A DNA stretch of 64,000 bases from assembly GCA_964035775.1 (NCBI GenBank), contig OZ038314.1, forward strand, positions 25,531,213-25,595,212. The letters are read 5' to 3'. Under the pieces are notes generated by a model. That model did no database searches. It saw only the letters and a program-made list of their open reading frames with translations, and had not been told where the DNA came from. This document shows, in pieces, positions 13,601 to 28,253 of this stretch (the first letter of the stretch is position 1; each line of letters opens with the position of its first letter). Both the position numbers and the translations under genes were made by a program. This stretch comes from Osedax frankpressi. Its lineage: Eukaryota > Annelida > Polychaeta > Sabellida > Siboglinidae.

Positions 13601-16600
13601 AAACCAAACCCAAAACCAAACCCAAAACCAAACCCAAAACCAAACCCAAAACCAAACCCAAAACCAAACCCAAAACCAAACCCAAAACCAAACCCAAAAC
13701 CAAACCCAAAACCAAACCCAAAACCAAACCCAAAACCAAACCCAAAACCAAACCCAAAACCAAACCCAAAACCAAACCCAAAACCAAACCCAAAACCAAA
13801 CCCAAAACCAAACCCAAAACCAAACCCAAAACCAAACCCAAAACCAAACCCAAAACCAAACCCAAAACCAAACCCAAAACCAAACCCAAAACCAAACCCA
13901 AAACCAAACCCAAAACCAAACCCAAAACCAAACCCAAAACCAAACCCAAAACCAAACCCAAAACCAAACCCAAAACCAAACCCAAAACCAAACCCAAAAC
14001 CAAACCCAAAACCAAACCCAAAACCAAACCCAAAACCAAACCCAAAACCAAACCCAAAACCAAACCCAAAACCAAACCCAAAACCAAACCCAAAACCAAA
14101 CCCAAAACCAAACCCAAAACCAAACCCAAAACCAAACCCAAAACCAAACCCAAAACCAAACCCAAAACCAAACCCAAAACCAAACCCAAAACCAAACCCA
14201 AAACCAAACCCAAAACCAAACCCAAAACCAAACCCAAAACCAAACCCAAAACCAAACCCAAAACCAAACCCAAAACCAAACCCAAAACCAAACCCAAAAC
14301 CAAACCCAAAACCAAACCCAAAACCAAACCCAAAACCAAACCCAAAACCAAACCCAAAACCAAACCCAAAACCAAACCCAAAACCAAACCCAAAACCAAA
14401 CCCAAAACCAAACCCAAAACCAAACCCAAAACCAAACCCAAAACCAAACCCAAAACCAAACCCAAAACCAAACCCAAAACCAAACCCAAAACCAAACCCA
14501 AAACCAAACCCAAAACCAAACCCAAAACCAAACCCAAAACCAAACCCAAAACCAAACCCAAAACCAAACCCAAAACCAAACCCAAAACCAAACCCAAAAC
14601 CAAACCCAAAACCAAACCCAAAACCAAACCCAAAACCAAACCCAAAACCAAACCCAAAACCAAACCCAAAACCAAACCCAAAACCAAACCCAAAACCAAA
14701 CCCAAAACCAAACCCAAAACCAAACCCAAAACCAAACCCAAAACCAAACCCAAAACCAAACCCAAAACCAAACCCAAAACCAAACCCAAAACCAAACCCA
14801 AAACCAAACCCAAAACCAAACCCAAAACCAAACCCAAAACCAAACCCAAAACCAAACCCAAAACCAAACCCAAAACCAAACCCAAAACCAAACCCAAAAC
14901 CAAACCCAAAACCAAACCCAAAACCAAACCCAAAACCAAACCCAAAACCAAACCCAAAACCAAACCCAAAACCAAACCCAAAACCAAACCCAAAACCAAA
15001 CCCAAAACCAAACCCAAAACCAAACCCAAAACCAAACCCAAAACCAAACCCAAAACCAAACCCAAAACCAAACCCAAAACCAAACCCAAAACCAAACCCA
15101 AACAAACCCAAAAACAAACCCAAAACCAAACCCAAAACCAAACCCAAAACCAAACCCAAAACCAAAACCAAACCCAAAACCAAACCCAAAACCAAACCCA
15201 AAACCAAACCCAAAACCAAACCCAAAACCAAACCCAAAACCAAACCCAAAACCAAAACCAAACCCAAAACCAAACCCAAAACCAAACCCAAAACCAAACC
15301 CAAAACCAAACCCAAAACCAAACCCAAAACCAAACCCAAAACCAAACCCAAAACCAAACCCAAAACCAAACCCAAAACCAAACCCAAAACCAAACCCAAA
15401 ACCAAACCCAAAACCAAACCCAAAACCAAACCCAAAACCAAACCCAAAACCAAACCCAAAACCAAACCCAAAACCAAACCCAAAACCAAACCCAAAACCA
15501 AACCCAAAACCAAACCCAAAACCAAACCCAAAACCAAACCCAAAACCAAACCCAAAACCAAACCCAAAACCAAACCCAAAACCAAACCCAAAACCAAACC
15601 CAAAACCAAACCCAAAACCAAACCCAAAACCAAACCCAAAACCAAACCCAAAACCAAACCCAAAACCAAACCCAAAACCAAACCCAAAACCAAACCCAAA
15701 ACCAAACCCAAAACCAAACCCAAAACCAAACCCAAAACCAAACCCAAAACCAAACCCAAAACCAAACCCAAAACCAAACCCAAAACCAAACCCAAAACCA
15801 AACCCAAAACCAAACCCAAAACCAAACCCAAAACCAAACCCAAAACCAAACCCAAAACCAAACCCAAAACCAAACCCAAAACCAAACCCAAAACCAAACC
15901 CAAAACCAAACCCAAAACCAAACCCAAAACCAAACCCAAAACCAAACCCAAAACCAAACCCAAAACCAAACCCAAAACCAAACCCAAAACCAAACCCAAA
16001 ACCAAACCCAAAACCAAACCCAAAACCAAACCCAAAACCAAACCCAAAACCAAACCCAAAACCAAACCCAAAACCAAACCCAAAACCAAACCCAAAACCA
16101 AACCCAAAACCAAACCCAAAACCAAACCCAAAACCAAACCCAAAACCAAACCCAAAACCAAACCCAAAACCAAACCCAAAACCAAACCCAAAACCAAACC
16201 CAAAACCAAACCCAAAACCAAACCCAAAACCAAACCCAAAACCAAACCCAAAACCAAACCCAAAACCAAACCCAAAACCAAACCCAAAACCAAACCCAAA
16301 ACCAAACCCAAAACCAAACCCAAAACCAAACCCAAAACCAAACCCAAAACCAAACCCAAAACCAAACCCAAAACCAAACCCAAAACCAAACCCAAAACCA
16401 AACCCAAAACCAAACCCAAAACCAAACCCAAAACCAAACCCAAAACCAAACCCAAAACCAAACCCAAAACCAAACCCAAAACCAAACCCAAAACCAAACC
16501 CAAAACCAAACCCAAAACCAAACCCAAAACCAAACCCAAAACCAAACCCAAAACCAAACCCAAAACCAAACCCAAAACCAAACCCAAAACCAAACCCAAA

Positions 16601-19600
16601 ACCAAACCCAAAACCAAACCCAAAACCAAACCCAAAACCAAACCCAAAACCAAACCCAAAACCAAACCCAAAACCAAACCCAAAACCAAACCCAAAACCA
16701 AACCCAAAACCAAACCCAAAACCAAACCCAAAACCAAACCCAAAACCAAACCCAAAACCAAACCCAAAACCAAACCCAAAACCAAACCCAAAACCAAACC
16801 CAAAACCAAACCCAAAACCAAACCCAAAACCAAACCCAAAACCAAACCCAAAACCAAACCCAAAACCAAACCCAAAACCAAACCCAAAACCAAACCCAAA
16901 ACCAAACCCAAAACCAAACCCAAAACCAAACCCAAAACCAAACCCAAAACCAAACCCAAAACCAAACCCAAAACCAAACCCAAAACCAAACCCAAAACCA
17001 AACCCAAACCAAACCCAAAACCAAACCCAAAACCAAACCCAAAACCAAACCCAAAACCAAACCCAAAACCAAACCCAAAACCAAACCCAAAACCAAACCC
17101 AAAACCAAACCCAAAACCAAACCCAAAACCAAACNNNNNNNNNNNNNNNNNNNNNNNNNNNNNNNNNNNNNNNNNNNNNNNNNNNNNNNNNNNNNNNNNN
17201 NNNNNNNNNNNNNNNNNNNNNNNNNNNNNNNNNNNNNNNNNNNNNNNNNNNNNNNNNNNNNNNNNNNNNNNNNNNNNNNNNNNNNNNNNNNNNNNNNNNN
17301 NNNNNNNNNNNNNNNNNNNNNNNNNNNNNNNNNNACCCAAAACCAAACCCAAAACCAAACCCAAAACCAAACCCAAAACCAAACCCAAAACCAAACCCAA
17401 AACCAAACCCAAAACCAAACCCAAAACCAAACCCAAAACCAAACCCAAAACCAAACCCAAAACCAAACCCAAAACCAAACCCAAAACCAAACCCAAAACC
17501 AAACCCAAAACCAAACCCAAAACCAAACCCAAAACCAAACCCAAAACCAAACCCAAAACCAAACCCAAAACCAAACCCAAAACCAAACCCAAAACCAAAC
17601 CCAAAACCAAACCCAAAACCAAACCCAAAACCAAACCCAAAACCAAACCCAAAACCAAACCCAAAACCAAACCCAAAACCAAACCCAAAACCAAACCCAA
17701 AACCAAACCCAAAACCAAACCCAAAACCAAACCAAAAACCAAACCCAAAACCAAACCCAAAACCAAACCCAAAACCAAACCCAAAACCAAACCCAAAACC
17801 AAACCCAAAACCAAACCCAAAACCAAACCCAAAACCAAACCCAAAACCAAACCCAAAACCAAACCCAAAACCAAACCCAAAACCAAACCCAAAACCAAAC
17901 CCAAAACCAAACCCAAAACCAAACCCAAAACCAAACCCAAAACCAAACCCAAAACCAAACCCAAAACCAAACCCAAAACCAAACCCAAAACCAAACCCAA
18001 AACCAAACCCAAAACCAAACCCAAAACCAAACCCAAAACCAAACCCAAAACCAAACCCAAAACCAAACCCAAAACCAAACCCAAAACCAAACCCAAAACC
18101 AAACCCAAAACCAAACCCAAAACCAAACCCAAAACCAAACCCAAAACCAAACCCAAAACCAAACCCAAAACCAAACCCAAAACCAAACCCAAAACCAAAC
18201 CCAAAACCAAACCCAAAACCAAACCCAAAACCAAACCCAAAACCAAACCCAAAACCAAACCCAAAACCAAACCCAAAACCAAACCCAAAACCAAACCCAA
18301 AACCAAACCCAAAACCAAACCCAAAACCAAACCCAAAACCAAACCCAAAACCAAACCCAAAACCAAACCCAAAACCAAACCCAAAACCAAACCCAAAACC
18401 AAACCCAAAACCAAACCCAAAACCAAACCCAAAACCAAACCCAAAACCAAACCCAAAACCAAACCCAAAACCAAACCCAAAACCAAACCCAAAACCAAAC
18501 CCAAAACCAAACCCAAAACCAAACCCAAAACCAAACCCAAAACCAAACCCAAAACCAAACCCAAAACCAAACCCAAAACCAAACCCAAAACCAAACCCAA
18601 AACCAAACCCAAAACCAAACCCAAAACCAAACCCAAAACCAAACCCAAAACCAAACCCAAAACCAAACCCAAAACCAAACCCAAAACCAAACCCAAAACC
18701 AAACCCAAAACCAAACCCAAAACCAAACCCAAAACCAAACCCAAAACCAAACCCAAAACCAAACCCAAAACCAAACCCAAAACCAAACCCAAAACCAAAC
18801 CCAAAACCAAACCCAAAACCAAACCCAAAACCAAACCCAAAACCAAACCCAAAACCAAACCCAAAACCAAACCCAAAACCAAACCCAAAACCAAACCCAA
18901 AACCAAACCCAAAACCAAACCCAAAACCAAACCCAAAACCAAACCCAAAACCAAACCCAAAACCAAACCCAAAACCAAACCCAAAACCAAACCCAAAACC
19001 AAACCCAAAACCAAACCCAAAACCAAACCCAAAACCAAACCCAAAACCAAACCCAAAACCAAACCCAAAACCAAACCCAAAACCAAACCCAAAACCAAAC
19101 CCAAAACCAAACCCAAAACCAAACCCAAAACCAAACCCAAAACCAAACCCAAAACCAAACCCAAAACCAAACCCAAAACCAAACCCAAAACCAAACCCAA
19201 AACCAAACCCAAAACCAAACCCAAAACCAAACCCAAAACCAAACCCAAAACCAAACCCAAAACCAAACCCAAAACCAAACCCAAAACCAAACCCAAAACC
19301 AAACCCAAAACCAAACCCAAAACCAAACCCAAAACCAAACCCAAAACCAAACCCAAAACCAAACCCAAAACCAAACCCAAAACCAAACCCAAAACCAAAC
19401 CCAAAACCAAACCCAAAACCAAACCCAAAACCAAACCCAAAACCAAACCCAAAACCAAACCCAAAACCAAACCCAAAACCAAACCCAAAACCAAAACCAA
19501 ACCCAAAACCAAACCCAAAACCAAACCCAAAACCAAACCCAAAACCAAACCCAAAACCAAACCCAAAACCAAACCCAAAACCAAAACCAAACCCAAAACC

Positions 19601-21866
19601 AAACCCAAAACCAAACCCAAAACCAAACCCAAAACCAAACCCAAAACCAAACCCAAAACCAAACCCAAAACCAAACCCAAAACCAAACCCAAAACCAAAC
19701 CCAAAACCAAACCCAAAACCAAACCCAAAACCAAACCCAAAACCAAACCCAAAACCAAACCCAAAACCAAACCCAAAACCAAACCCAAAACCAAACCCAA
19801 AACCAAACCCAAAACCAAACCCAAAACCAAACCCAAAACCAAACCCAAAACCAAACCCAAAACCAAACCCAAAACCAAACCCAAAACCAAACCCAAAACC
19901 AAACCCAAAACCAAACCCAAAACCAAACCCAAAACCAAACCCAAAACCAAACCCAAAACCAAACCCAAAACCAAACCCAAAACCAAACCCAAAACCAAAC
20001 CCAAAACCAAACCCAAAACCAAACCCAAAACCAAACCCAAAACCAAACCCAAAACCAAACCCAAAACCAAACCCAAAACCAAACCCAAAACCAAACCCAA
20101 AACCAAACCCAAAACCAAACCCAAAACCAAACCCAAAACCAAACCCAAAACCAAACCCAAAACCAAACCCAAAACCAAACCCAAAACCAAACCCAAAACC
20201 AAACCCAAAACCAAACCCAAAACCAAACCCAAAACCAAACCCAAAACCAAAACCAAACCCAAAACCAAACCCAAAACCAAACCCAAAACCAAACCCAAAA
20301 CCAAACCCAAAACCAAACCCAAAACCAAACCCAAAACCAAACCCAAAACCAAACCCAAAACCAAACCCAAAACCAAACCCAAAACCAAACCCAAAACCAA
20401 ACCCAAAACCAAACCCAAAACCAAACCCAAAACCAAACCCAAAACCAAACCCAAAACCAAACCCAAAACCAAACCCAAAACCAAACCCAAAACCAAACCC
20501 AAAACCAAAACCAAACCCAAAACCAAACCCAAAACCAAACCCAAAACCAAAACCAAAACCAAACCCAAAACCAAACCCAAAACCAAACCCAAAACCAAAC
20601 CCAAAACCAAACCCAAAACCAAACCCAAAACCAAACCCAAAACCAAACCCAAAACCAAACCCAAAACCAAACCCAAAACCAAACCCAAAACCAAACCCAA
20701 AACCAAACCCAAAACCAAACCCAAAACCAAACCCAAAACCAAACCCAAAACCAAACCCAAAACCAAACCCAAAACCAAACCCAAAACCAAACCCAAAACC
20801 AAACCCAAAACCAAACCCAAAACCAAACCCAAAACCAAACCCAAAACCAAACCCAAAACCAAACCCAAAACCAAACCCAAAACCAAACCCAAAACCAAAC
20901 CCAAAACCAAACCCAAAACCAAACCCAAAACCAAACCCAAAACCAAACCCAAAACCAAACCCAAAACCAAACCCAAAACCAAACCCAAAACCAAACCCAA
21001 AACCAAACCCAAAACCAAACCCAAAACCAAACCCAAAACCAAACCCAAAACCAAACCCAAAACCAAACCCAAAACCAAACCCAAAACCAAACCCAAAACC
21101 AAACCCAAAACCAAACCCAAAACCAAACCCAAAACCAAACCCAAAACCAAACCCAAAACCAAACCCAAAACCAAACCCAAAACCAAACCCAAAACCAAAC
21201 CCAAAACCAAACCCAAAACCAAACCCAAAACCAAACCCAAAACCAAACCCAAAACCAAACCCAAAACCAAACCCAAAACCAAACCCAAAACCAAACCCAA
21301 AACCAAACCCAAACCCAAAACCAAACCCAAAACCAAACCCAAAACCAAACCCAAAACCAAACCCAAAACCAAACCCAAAACCAAACCCAAAACCAAACCC
21401 AAAACCAAACCCAAAACCAAACCCAAAACCAAACCCAAAACCAAACCCAAAACCAAACCCAAAACCAAACCCAAAACCAAAACCAAACCCAAAACCAAAC
21501 CCAAAACCAAACCCAAAACCAAACCCAAAACCAAACCCAAAACCAAACCCAAAACCAAACCCAAAACCAAACCCAAAACCAAACCCAAAACCAAACCCAA
21601 AACCAAACCCAAAACCAAACCCAAAACCAAACCCAAAACCAAACCCAAAACCAAACCCAAAACCAAACCCAAAACCAAACCCAAAACCAAACCCAAAACC
21701 AAACCCAAAACCAAACCCAAAACCAAACCCAAAACCAAACCCAAAACCAAACCCAAAACCAAACCCAAAACCAAACCCAAAACCAAACCCAAAACCAAAC
21801 CCAAAACCAAACCCAAAACCAAACCCAAAACCAAACCCAAAACCTAACCCAAAACCAAACCCAAAA
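10617..21866. repeat. Giant 12-bp minisatellite, (CCCAAAACCAAA)n, about 11.2 kb
   Basis: More than 900 tandem copies of CCCAAAACCAAA (GGGTTTTGGTTT on the minus strand). The first 4.5 kb (10617 to about 15100) is perfectly uniform. After that, rare variants appear: units lacking the CCC stretch (near 15160, 15250, 19490, 19580, 20250, 20510, 20545 and 21480), CCCAAACC shortenings (17005, 21310), and single substitutions near 17733 and 21845. The unit contains no stop codon on either strand, so frames of about 3,750 codons arise in several phases and should not be taken as proteins. It lies directly downstream of SDR-B on that gene's sense strand. A 200-N gap interrupts it, so the true length is unknown. 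Confidence 0.98.
17135..17334. other. Assembly gap of 200 N inside the giant array
   Basis: Exactly 200 N, probably a placeholder rather than a measured length. Array units continue on both sides but the phase changes. Confidence 0.99.
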
Positions 21867-23036
21867 GTTATATAATAACACAATAATAATAACAATAATT
21901 TATTGATTACACTTTATACACCAATGGAAAATATAATAGTATGAATTATTATATATACGTAATAAAATATAAGTAATTTAATACGATACTTTCTTTACTT
22001 CATCCATTGAAGTATTCAAACCAGCTGTTTCTAACATCAGTTGGTAAGCATCTTCTGGAATTAATCTACAAATTGATGTCAAATAAATATTAATTAATGT
22101 ACATTTCATTATTTTTTCAATAAATAAATGAAATAATTATATAATATAAAGTTAAAAGTACTTAAATATGAAGTTAATATAATTAATATTATTTACAAAA
22201 TACTTAATTATTCGTAATAAACTAATATGAAACAAAATAATATACGATGAGTTTTCTTTGATGACTAACAAAGATATCAAATAGTTGATCTTTCCAAAGT
22301 ATGGTAAGTAAGCTTCTCTTATGTTTAATAAAGTTGCATTAACTATGCCTTTTGCAATTTCATCGGGTGTCGAAGATGGAAGTAGATAATTAAATCTAAA
22401 GATATTCGTTAATCAAATATGAATAATATATTAATTATTTTTTTTATAAAATAAATGAATTAAAAATTTGTATTATTTAATAAATTATTCATATCATAAT
22501 GTGATTGTAATGCACATACATAGCACGTAATTATGGTAATATTGTTTTAGGCTGACCGGATTTTGAAGCCACCAATCAGAGGTGTATCAATTAATCCAGG
22601 ATAAACAGTGGTTGTATGTACTCCAGTGTTACGCACCTCTGGGATCAAAGATTGCATATACCCTGTAAAGAAAATCATAAAAAGAATACAATTAGACAAA
22701 AGCATAGATAATATTGGAATATTTAGATTATGTAGGTTATTTTCTTATTATTATTTGGTTCAATACTATAATAGTCAAAATGTAAATTTATATATATATT
22801 GATTTATGTATATATTAAATTATAATATTATTCAGTAAATCTAAAATACATCGAATATCGAGCAACTATTTTCAAACAGGGATAGTAATTATATTTACAA
22901 TATATGTATTTTGTAATGCAACATATTATATATACATAATACTCATTAATGTAATAATTGTGTTGTGGTATTCATGGTACAATAAGATTTACGATTTAAT
23001 ACCGTGATTTCTATTATTGTGTTCATGTTTCTATTT

Positions 23037-23078
<42 letters not shown>

Positions 23079-24118
23079 CTATATATATATATTTATATAT
23101 AGCATTGAATGAATATATTTATATTTCCCATAATCCATAATTCTAAAGTTTCTAGAGTAAAATATCATGGTCAACTATATTAAAAGCCTTTATTAAGTCT
23201 AAAAATGTTATTGCTTTTTTTTAAGATTATAATCTAGGCTGGATAATATAACATAGTAATTATTCAAATGAGAAAGTATAGTATTTGATTTTTTAATCTT
23301 TAATAATATTTAATGCATATTATTTATTATTTTGCTAAAATACAATATCATTACAAATTATTTATTGTAATATTAAAAACTGTTGAGGTATCGTAAAAAT
23401 TGGTCTCTATTTGCATTTTCATGTTTATCATCATATTTTTATAATGGCTAATTAATTTAGCTGCTATTTCATCTGGAAAAATATAATGACAAGTAACTAA
23501 ATTAAATAAATAACATAAATGTATAGATAGACTATTGATAATTTAATTTATTAGAGACTCAGTTATTTAAATTTAAGATCTTTTGGATTTCAATTGGTTG
23601 GTTGTATTGATAGTATTAATAATGTTGTCAGTAATTACAAGTATTAATTAATAGCTGTCATTCTATTTTGTATATGTTTTGAAATTATTAATTATATTGT
23701 CTCTAAGTGAAATATTAATAGACACCAATATTTTAAAAAATATATTAGATTACTCTAATTCTTCAACTATATCGATATTTTTGTATGTAGAGTATATTTT
23801 ATAATATATTTAGCTTTTGTAATAATTTTCCAATTATTATTTTGAAAAGAGTTACAAAATATGAATGAATAATATTTTTTTTAATTTTATGTTTTTAAAA
23901 TTTTAATTTTGTAATATTTATTAAGCAACATGAAACAGTGTGAATTTTATAAAAAAATATATATAGAGTTTATATTTAATAAACATTTTATTTTCTAGCT
24001 TAGTTGAAAACCAATTGTTGTTTCATGTTTATCTAATATTTATTGTGAATGAAAATACAATACTGATCTAATAATATATAATTTTCATTAAAAAATTGGT
24101 CAGAATATATACACATAC

Positions 24119-24172
<54 letters not shown>

Positions 24173-26490
24173 GTATATATATGAGATATATTGTATAATA
24201 TTAATAAAACGAATATATTCATCGGGGCAAAGAAGCTATTTTTGCAAACATAGTTTGGGATTGATAATTTCACATATGACATTTATTTTGTACAAATTAA
24301 AAATAATACGTATTAGAATCTCCCGGCACTTTATTGTTACATTTATCTTGTCGTACCTGGATAATTTACAATTCACTAAAATATCTTGTACAAATATATA
24401 TTATTTTATTTTAATACAAAATATAAATAGAATTAATTGTTCAAATAGTATTTCTACACAACTCGGTAACTCCTAGAGGAACTCCTTTAGATACTTTTAA
24501 CCTAAATGACAAACAATTACGGGTACATTGTACTCTCTACATTCAGTGTAGTCCATTAATGTGTAGGGAGTGTGTTAACACACGTACTCGGTATCATTTC
24601 TAGGGAGTTTGTGACTATTGTATATATTATAGTGTGTACATTGTATACTCCATATTGCACACTGTACGATGTAATACAATAATGTACAAATAATATATAT
24701 AATATATGTAATTGTCAATTAATGAGAATTTAATTTTACAATATCAATATAAATAAATGTATCGGTTTAATAGACAAATAAACTAATTAATTAATAAACT
24801 AATTATGAAACCTGTAATAGCAAACTTCGAACAATTGTATGAAGCGGCATAGGGTATAGGCATTTTTGAAGCTCCAGAGCTCACTTGAACTATATGACCC
24901 TTTGACCTCGTTAGCATTGCTGGTATTACTTGGCGAATCAGCTACAAATGTTGATTAGTATTAATATTTAGATTTGACAATGAAATACATACCAAATATA
25001 AACATATTGCAGAATTATATGTCACTAATAGTATATTATTTTGTTACAATATATATAGCGTACATTATATTAATTAGAAATATTACAACCATCATTAATA
25101 TATTTTAATAAATGTTATATTGCATGATATTGGGATAATATAAGATACTATTTAAAATTTCAGATTTCAGATTTAAATTACATCTATATACATACTTAAT
25201 ATACTTATATATAATAAGTTAAACTATTAGCTGAGATAAAATAAAGTATAAATATATAATATATACTTATAGTATAGCCTGAGTTCGGGCTTTATATTAT
25301 CGTGTAGAATTAATATTTTATATATATATGCTATAATCTATTTATAATAAAAAAGATTTATATTTAATAAACTGTATTAAGTTTAAATTAAGTATATAAC
25401 AAGATAGCGAGTCTAACTTTTATTTGTGCAATTGTGTTCACCTCGAGTGACTGTTTTATGAAATCACCACCTGTTAATTGTTCTTTTCCCATCGAGGCTA
25501 AAATACCAGCATTATTTACTAAAATATCAACATGTCCACATTTTCTTCTTAATTCGCAAATCTGTATTTATTAACATTAACATTATTTTATCTAATGATA
25601 AAAAAAAATATTCATAATATATTCATGTTATTAAATAATTTATTATAACGATACATATAAACAGTACCTTATATATCTAGTCGCATCGTGATTTATTAAT
25701 AATTATTAAAAAGTTTCCGATTTATAAATAATATATTATTTGTGAATAAACCAGTTTTTCCACAAGTTTGTAATCTGTTATATCACATATTTGATAATCG
25801 ATATCGACATTATATTTTTGTTTGACGATATCGCAAGTCTCAATTAGACCTTCTTTATTTAAATCCCAGAGCATTATCTTAAAATAGTATAAATTGAGTC
25901 AACAAATTACAAAATATAAAACAAACATTTCTATTAATAGCTATTGTACGTAAATCGATTGAAACGATTTAAAAAAACAAAATTTAATTATAATATTGTA
26001 TTATTTGAATAGTCTATTATACAAATAAAAATATATAATACATAACATTTATTTATTGTACTTTATTCATTATAGTATTATGCAATTAATGTATAATTTT
26101 ATTATATAGTAATTGTTTGACATAATGTTATTTATAATATATATAAATGTATATATTATTTCATTATAACTCTTTTAATAAAATGCAATCAATTTAATTT
26201 TCAAAAATAAACTAGATAATAGAGTAAATATATTTCTATTCTAAATTATAGAAAATATGAGTAAATTGGACAAACTTAGCGAATATATCATATGTGCGAA
26301 ATGAACTATGTCTAATATAAAATGAGTATTTAGTTGATGAAATGATCAATTATCATTGGCATTGGTAAACGATACTTAGATGGTTACTTTTACACATAAT
26401 GTATACGTTGTATTCGGTATATATAATAATGTATATAGTAACTTTCTTAAGTTATAATTGTATTCACATTCAGATAGTATATACTATAAT
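21867..26490 (-). repeat. Inverted duplicon, arm B (SDR copy B)
   Basis: Reverse-complement partner of arm A (1-7550, minus the transposon). Exons, introns, TA runs and 3' flank all align. Because arm A is cut by the window edge, the true end of the duplication upstream of about 26490 cannot be seen. Confidence 0.9.
21899..21904 (-). promoter_or_regulatory. Poly(A) signal of SDR copy B
   Basis: AATAAA on the minus strand, 74 nt past the SDR-B stop, exactly as in copy A. The giant GU-rich array starts about 32 nt beyond it. Confidence 0.65.
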
Positions 26491-26814
26491 ACTGGATATA
26501 TTTATAATATGACAAATATTCTAATATATAATAATTATATATATATATAAATAATTCATTTTATTATAAAATTTATTAACCTTTTTTGGAGAATACTTTG
26601 CAAAATAAACAGCCAAACTTCTCCCCAACCCACGTCCACCGCCAGTTATTAATACGATATCATTTTCAATATTCTTATACTTTCTAAAGTATGTTATCGA
26701 TTTAATGAAATGGTTAATTATCGCAATTATTACCTTAATTTGCAATATAATTAATTCTACAGTTAGTGAAATAGATGTGATACAAAATCCGGTAATCGAT
26801 TGGATTAATGTCAT
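21978..26814 (-). CDS. Short-chain dehydrogenase/reductase, SDR16C-like, copy B (complete)
   Basis: Seven exons on the minus strand: 26581-26814, 25752-25877, 25418-25561, 24812-24941, 22557-22662, 22270-22395 and 21978-22065. The lengths sum to 954 nt, giving 317 residues without interruption. The N-terminus is hydrophobic (about residues 5-40), as in ER or lipid-droplet anchored SDR16C enzymes. TGGGRGLG (57-64) binds the cofactor. WDLN follows at the start of exon 2, with an acidic residue favouring NAD(H). NNAG is at 136-139 and the structural Asn at 162. The catalytic set is Ser190, Tyr203 and Lys207, with YPG at 232-234. Likely role: oxidation or reduction of a retinoid, steroid or other lipid alcohol; substrate unproven. 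The start is the only Met ahead of the anchor. The 11-kb array begins just after its poly(A) signal. Confidence 0.92.
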
Positions 26815-28082
26815 TTTATATTTATATTAATCAATCTGTATATATTACGAACGAATATATACGTAAGAATATATCCATATCCAAGCTTATATACATAGCC
26901 CTATCAGAGATTACGCGGGTAATTCAAACAATAGTGAACCCATCCTATACCTATATAATTAGTCACATGAACATAATAATGTAATATACATATCAAGTTT
27001 TTTTATGAACAATTGATACGACTTTTAATAAAATAAATATACATATGAATATTTTAATGAATATAAATATCATAAATTTACTTTCCATATTAAGTATAAG
27101 TTAACTTATTAATAATTATTAACAACTATCTATACGCCAATATTAATACCTGTAATATGGAGTTAATCATTATGATATAAAGTTAGTCCGTTGATCTATG
27201 ATTTATATATATAATTTGTCATTTGTAAATATCCTTTAAACAAATGAAACCGCAGCCTTCGCGGTAAACATGGGAAGGAAACGGGGCCAATATTCTTTGA
27301 CCTACTTATTGGCAATATATAAACGAATATAGTCAGATCACTATTTATTGTAAATATCCTTTAAACAAATTAAACAGATTAAAAATTGTACATTCATCGG
27401 GATATAAATTGCCGGGTTGCCTTAGTTAGGTTTGCCTGACTACGTTCACACTGACTGAGATTACGTTATTTTAAATTCGTACATCATCGGTATATAATAT
27501 ACTTTTAATACAATAGGTATATATTATATTACTATATATATATATATATATATATTACTAAAAGTCCGATTACATATATAAGATCTAAATGCATTAAGGA
27601 CAGGTTTTGAAAACTCAATATATTCTAATATGGCTATATTATTGTAATGTTTGTTATTTTCAATGGAAAATGTTATATCTAGTAATATTAAAATATCGCT
27701 CTTGTTGTATATACTATGTAATATGTACCATGTGTCATACTCTGTAACATAAATAAGTAGTTTAGACTAGTATTAGTACGACATATTAATGGGTGACACG
27801 AATTAAAAATGATAATCAATATATATGGATTTTCCCCTTAAATATTGAATTCATATATATATAAATTAAATGAAATAATTCAAATTCTGAAAATTTTACA
27901 TTGTAAGATAAATTCATATATTTACTATGCCAATTACCAAACAGCTCTATGATATTATTTAATTTCGCATCGAATTACTTTTATAATATTCTTAAACTAT
28001 TTGTAAATACTTCAAATATATAAATAAACCAAAGTAATCTTTGAGGTTACCCCTGTTCTATCTTCTATCTTCAATTTCATTT
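26815..28082. other. Upstream region of SDR-B, no gene seen
   Basis: No gene recognised. It is the presumed promoter side of SDR-B. It contains a 23-bp direct repeat (27223-27245 and 27348-27370) and a small hairpin, ACCGCAGCCTTCGCGGT, near 27250, with somewhat higher GC at 27250-27470 than the surroundings. A (TA)n run lies at 27535-27556. Confidence 0.6.
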
Positions 28083-28242
28083 AAAAACCAAAACTAAACC
28101 CAAAACCAAGCCCAAACCCAAGCCCAAACCCAAGTCCAAACCCAAACCCAAAACCAAACCCAAAACCAAACCTAAAACCAAACCCAAAACCAAACCCAAA
28201 ACCAAACCCAAAACAAAACCCAAAACAAAACCCAAAATCAAA
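28083..28242. repeat. Third short CCCAAAACC minisatellite
   Basis: About 13 diverged copies of the same 12-bp unit as the giant array, in the same orientation, at the distal edge of the inverted R arm. Variants include AAGCCC and AAAACAAAA units. It marks a duplicon breakpoint, not a gene end that I can recognise. Confidence 0.93.
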
Positions 28243-28253
28243 CAAATATAATG

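Noticed and set aside
10617-21866. Telomeric array
   Set aside because: The unit resembles ciliate-type TTTTGGGG only loosely, is internal, and is flanked by genes on both sides. Metazoan telomeres are usually TTAGGG-like.
10561-21906. Frames of about 3,750 codons on both strands through the 12-bp array
   Set aside because: The 12-mer contains no stop in these phases, so all such frames are open by arithmetic. There is no start context, domain or codon signal.
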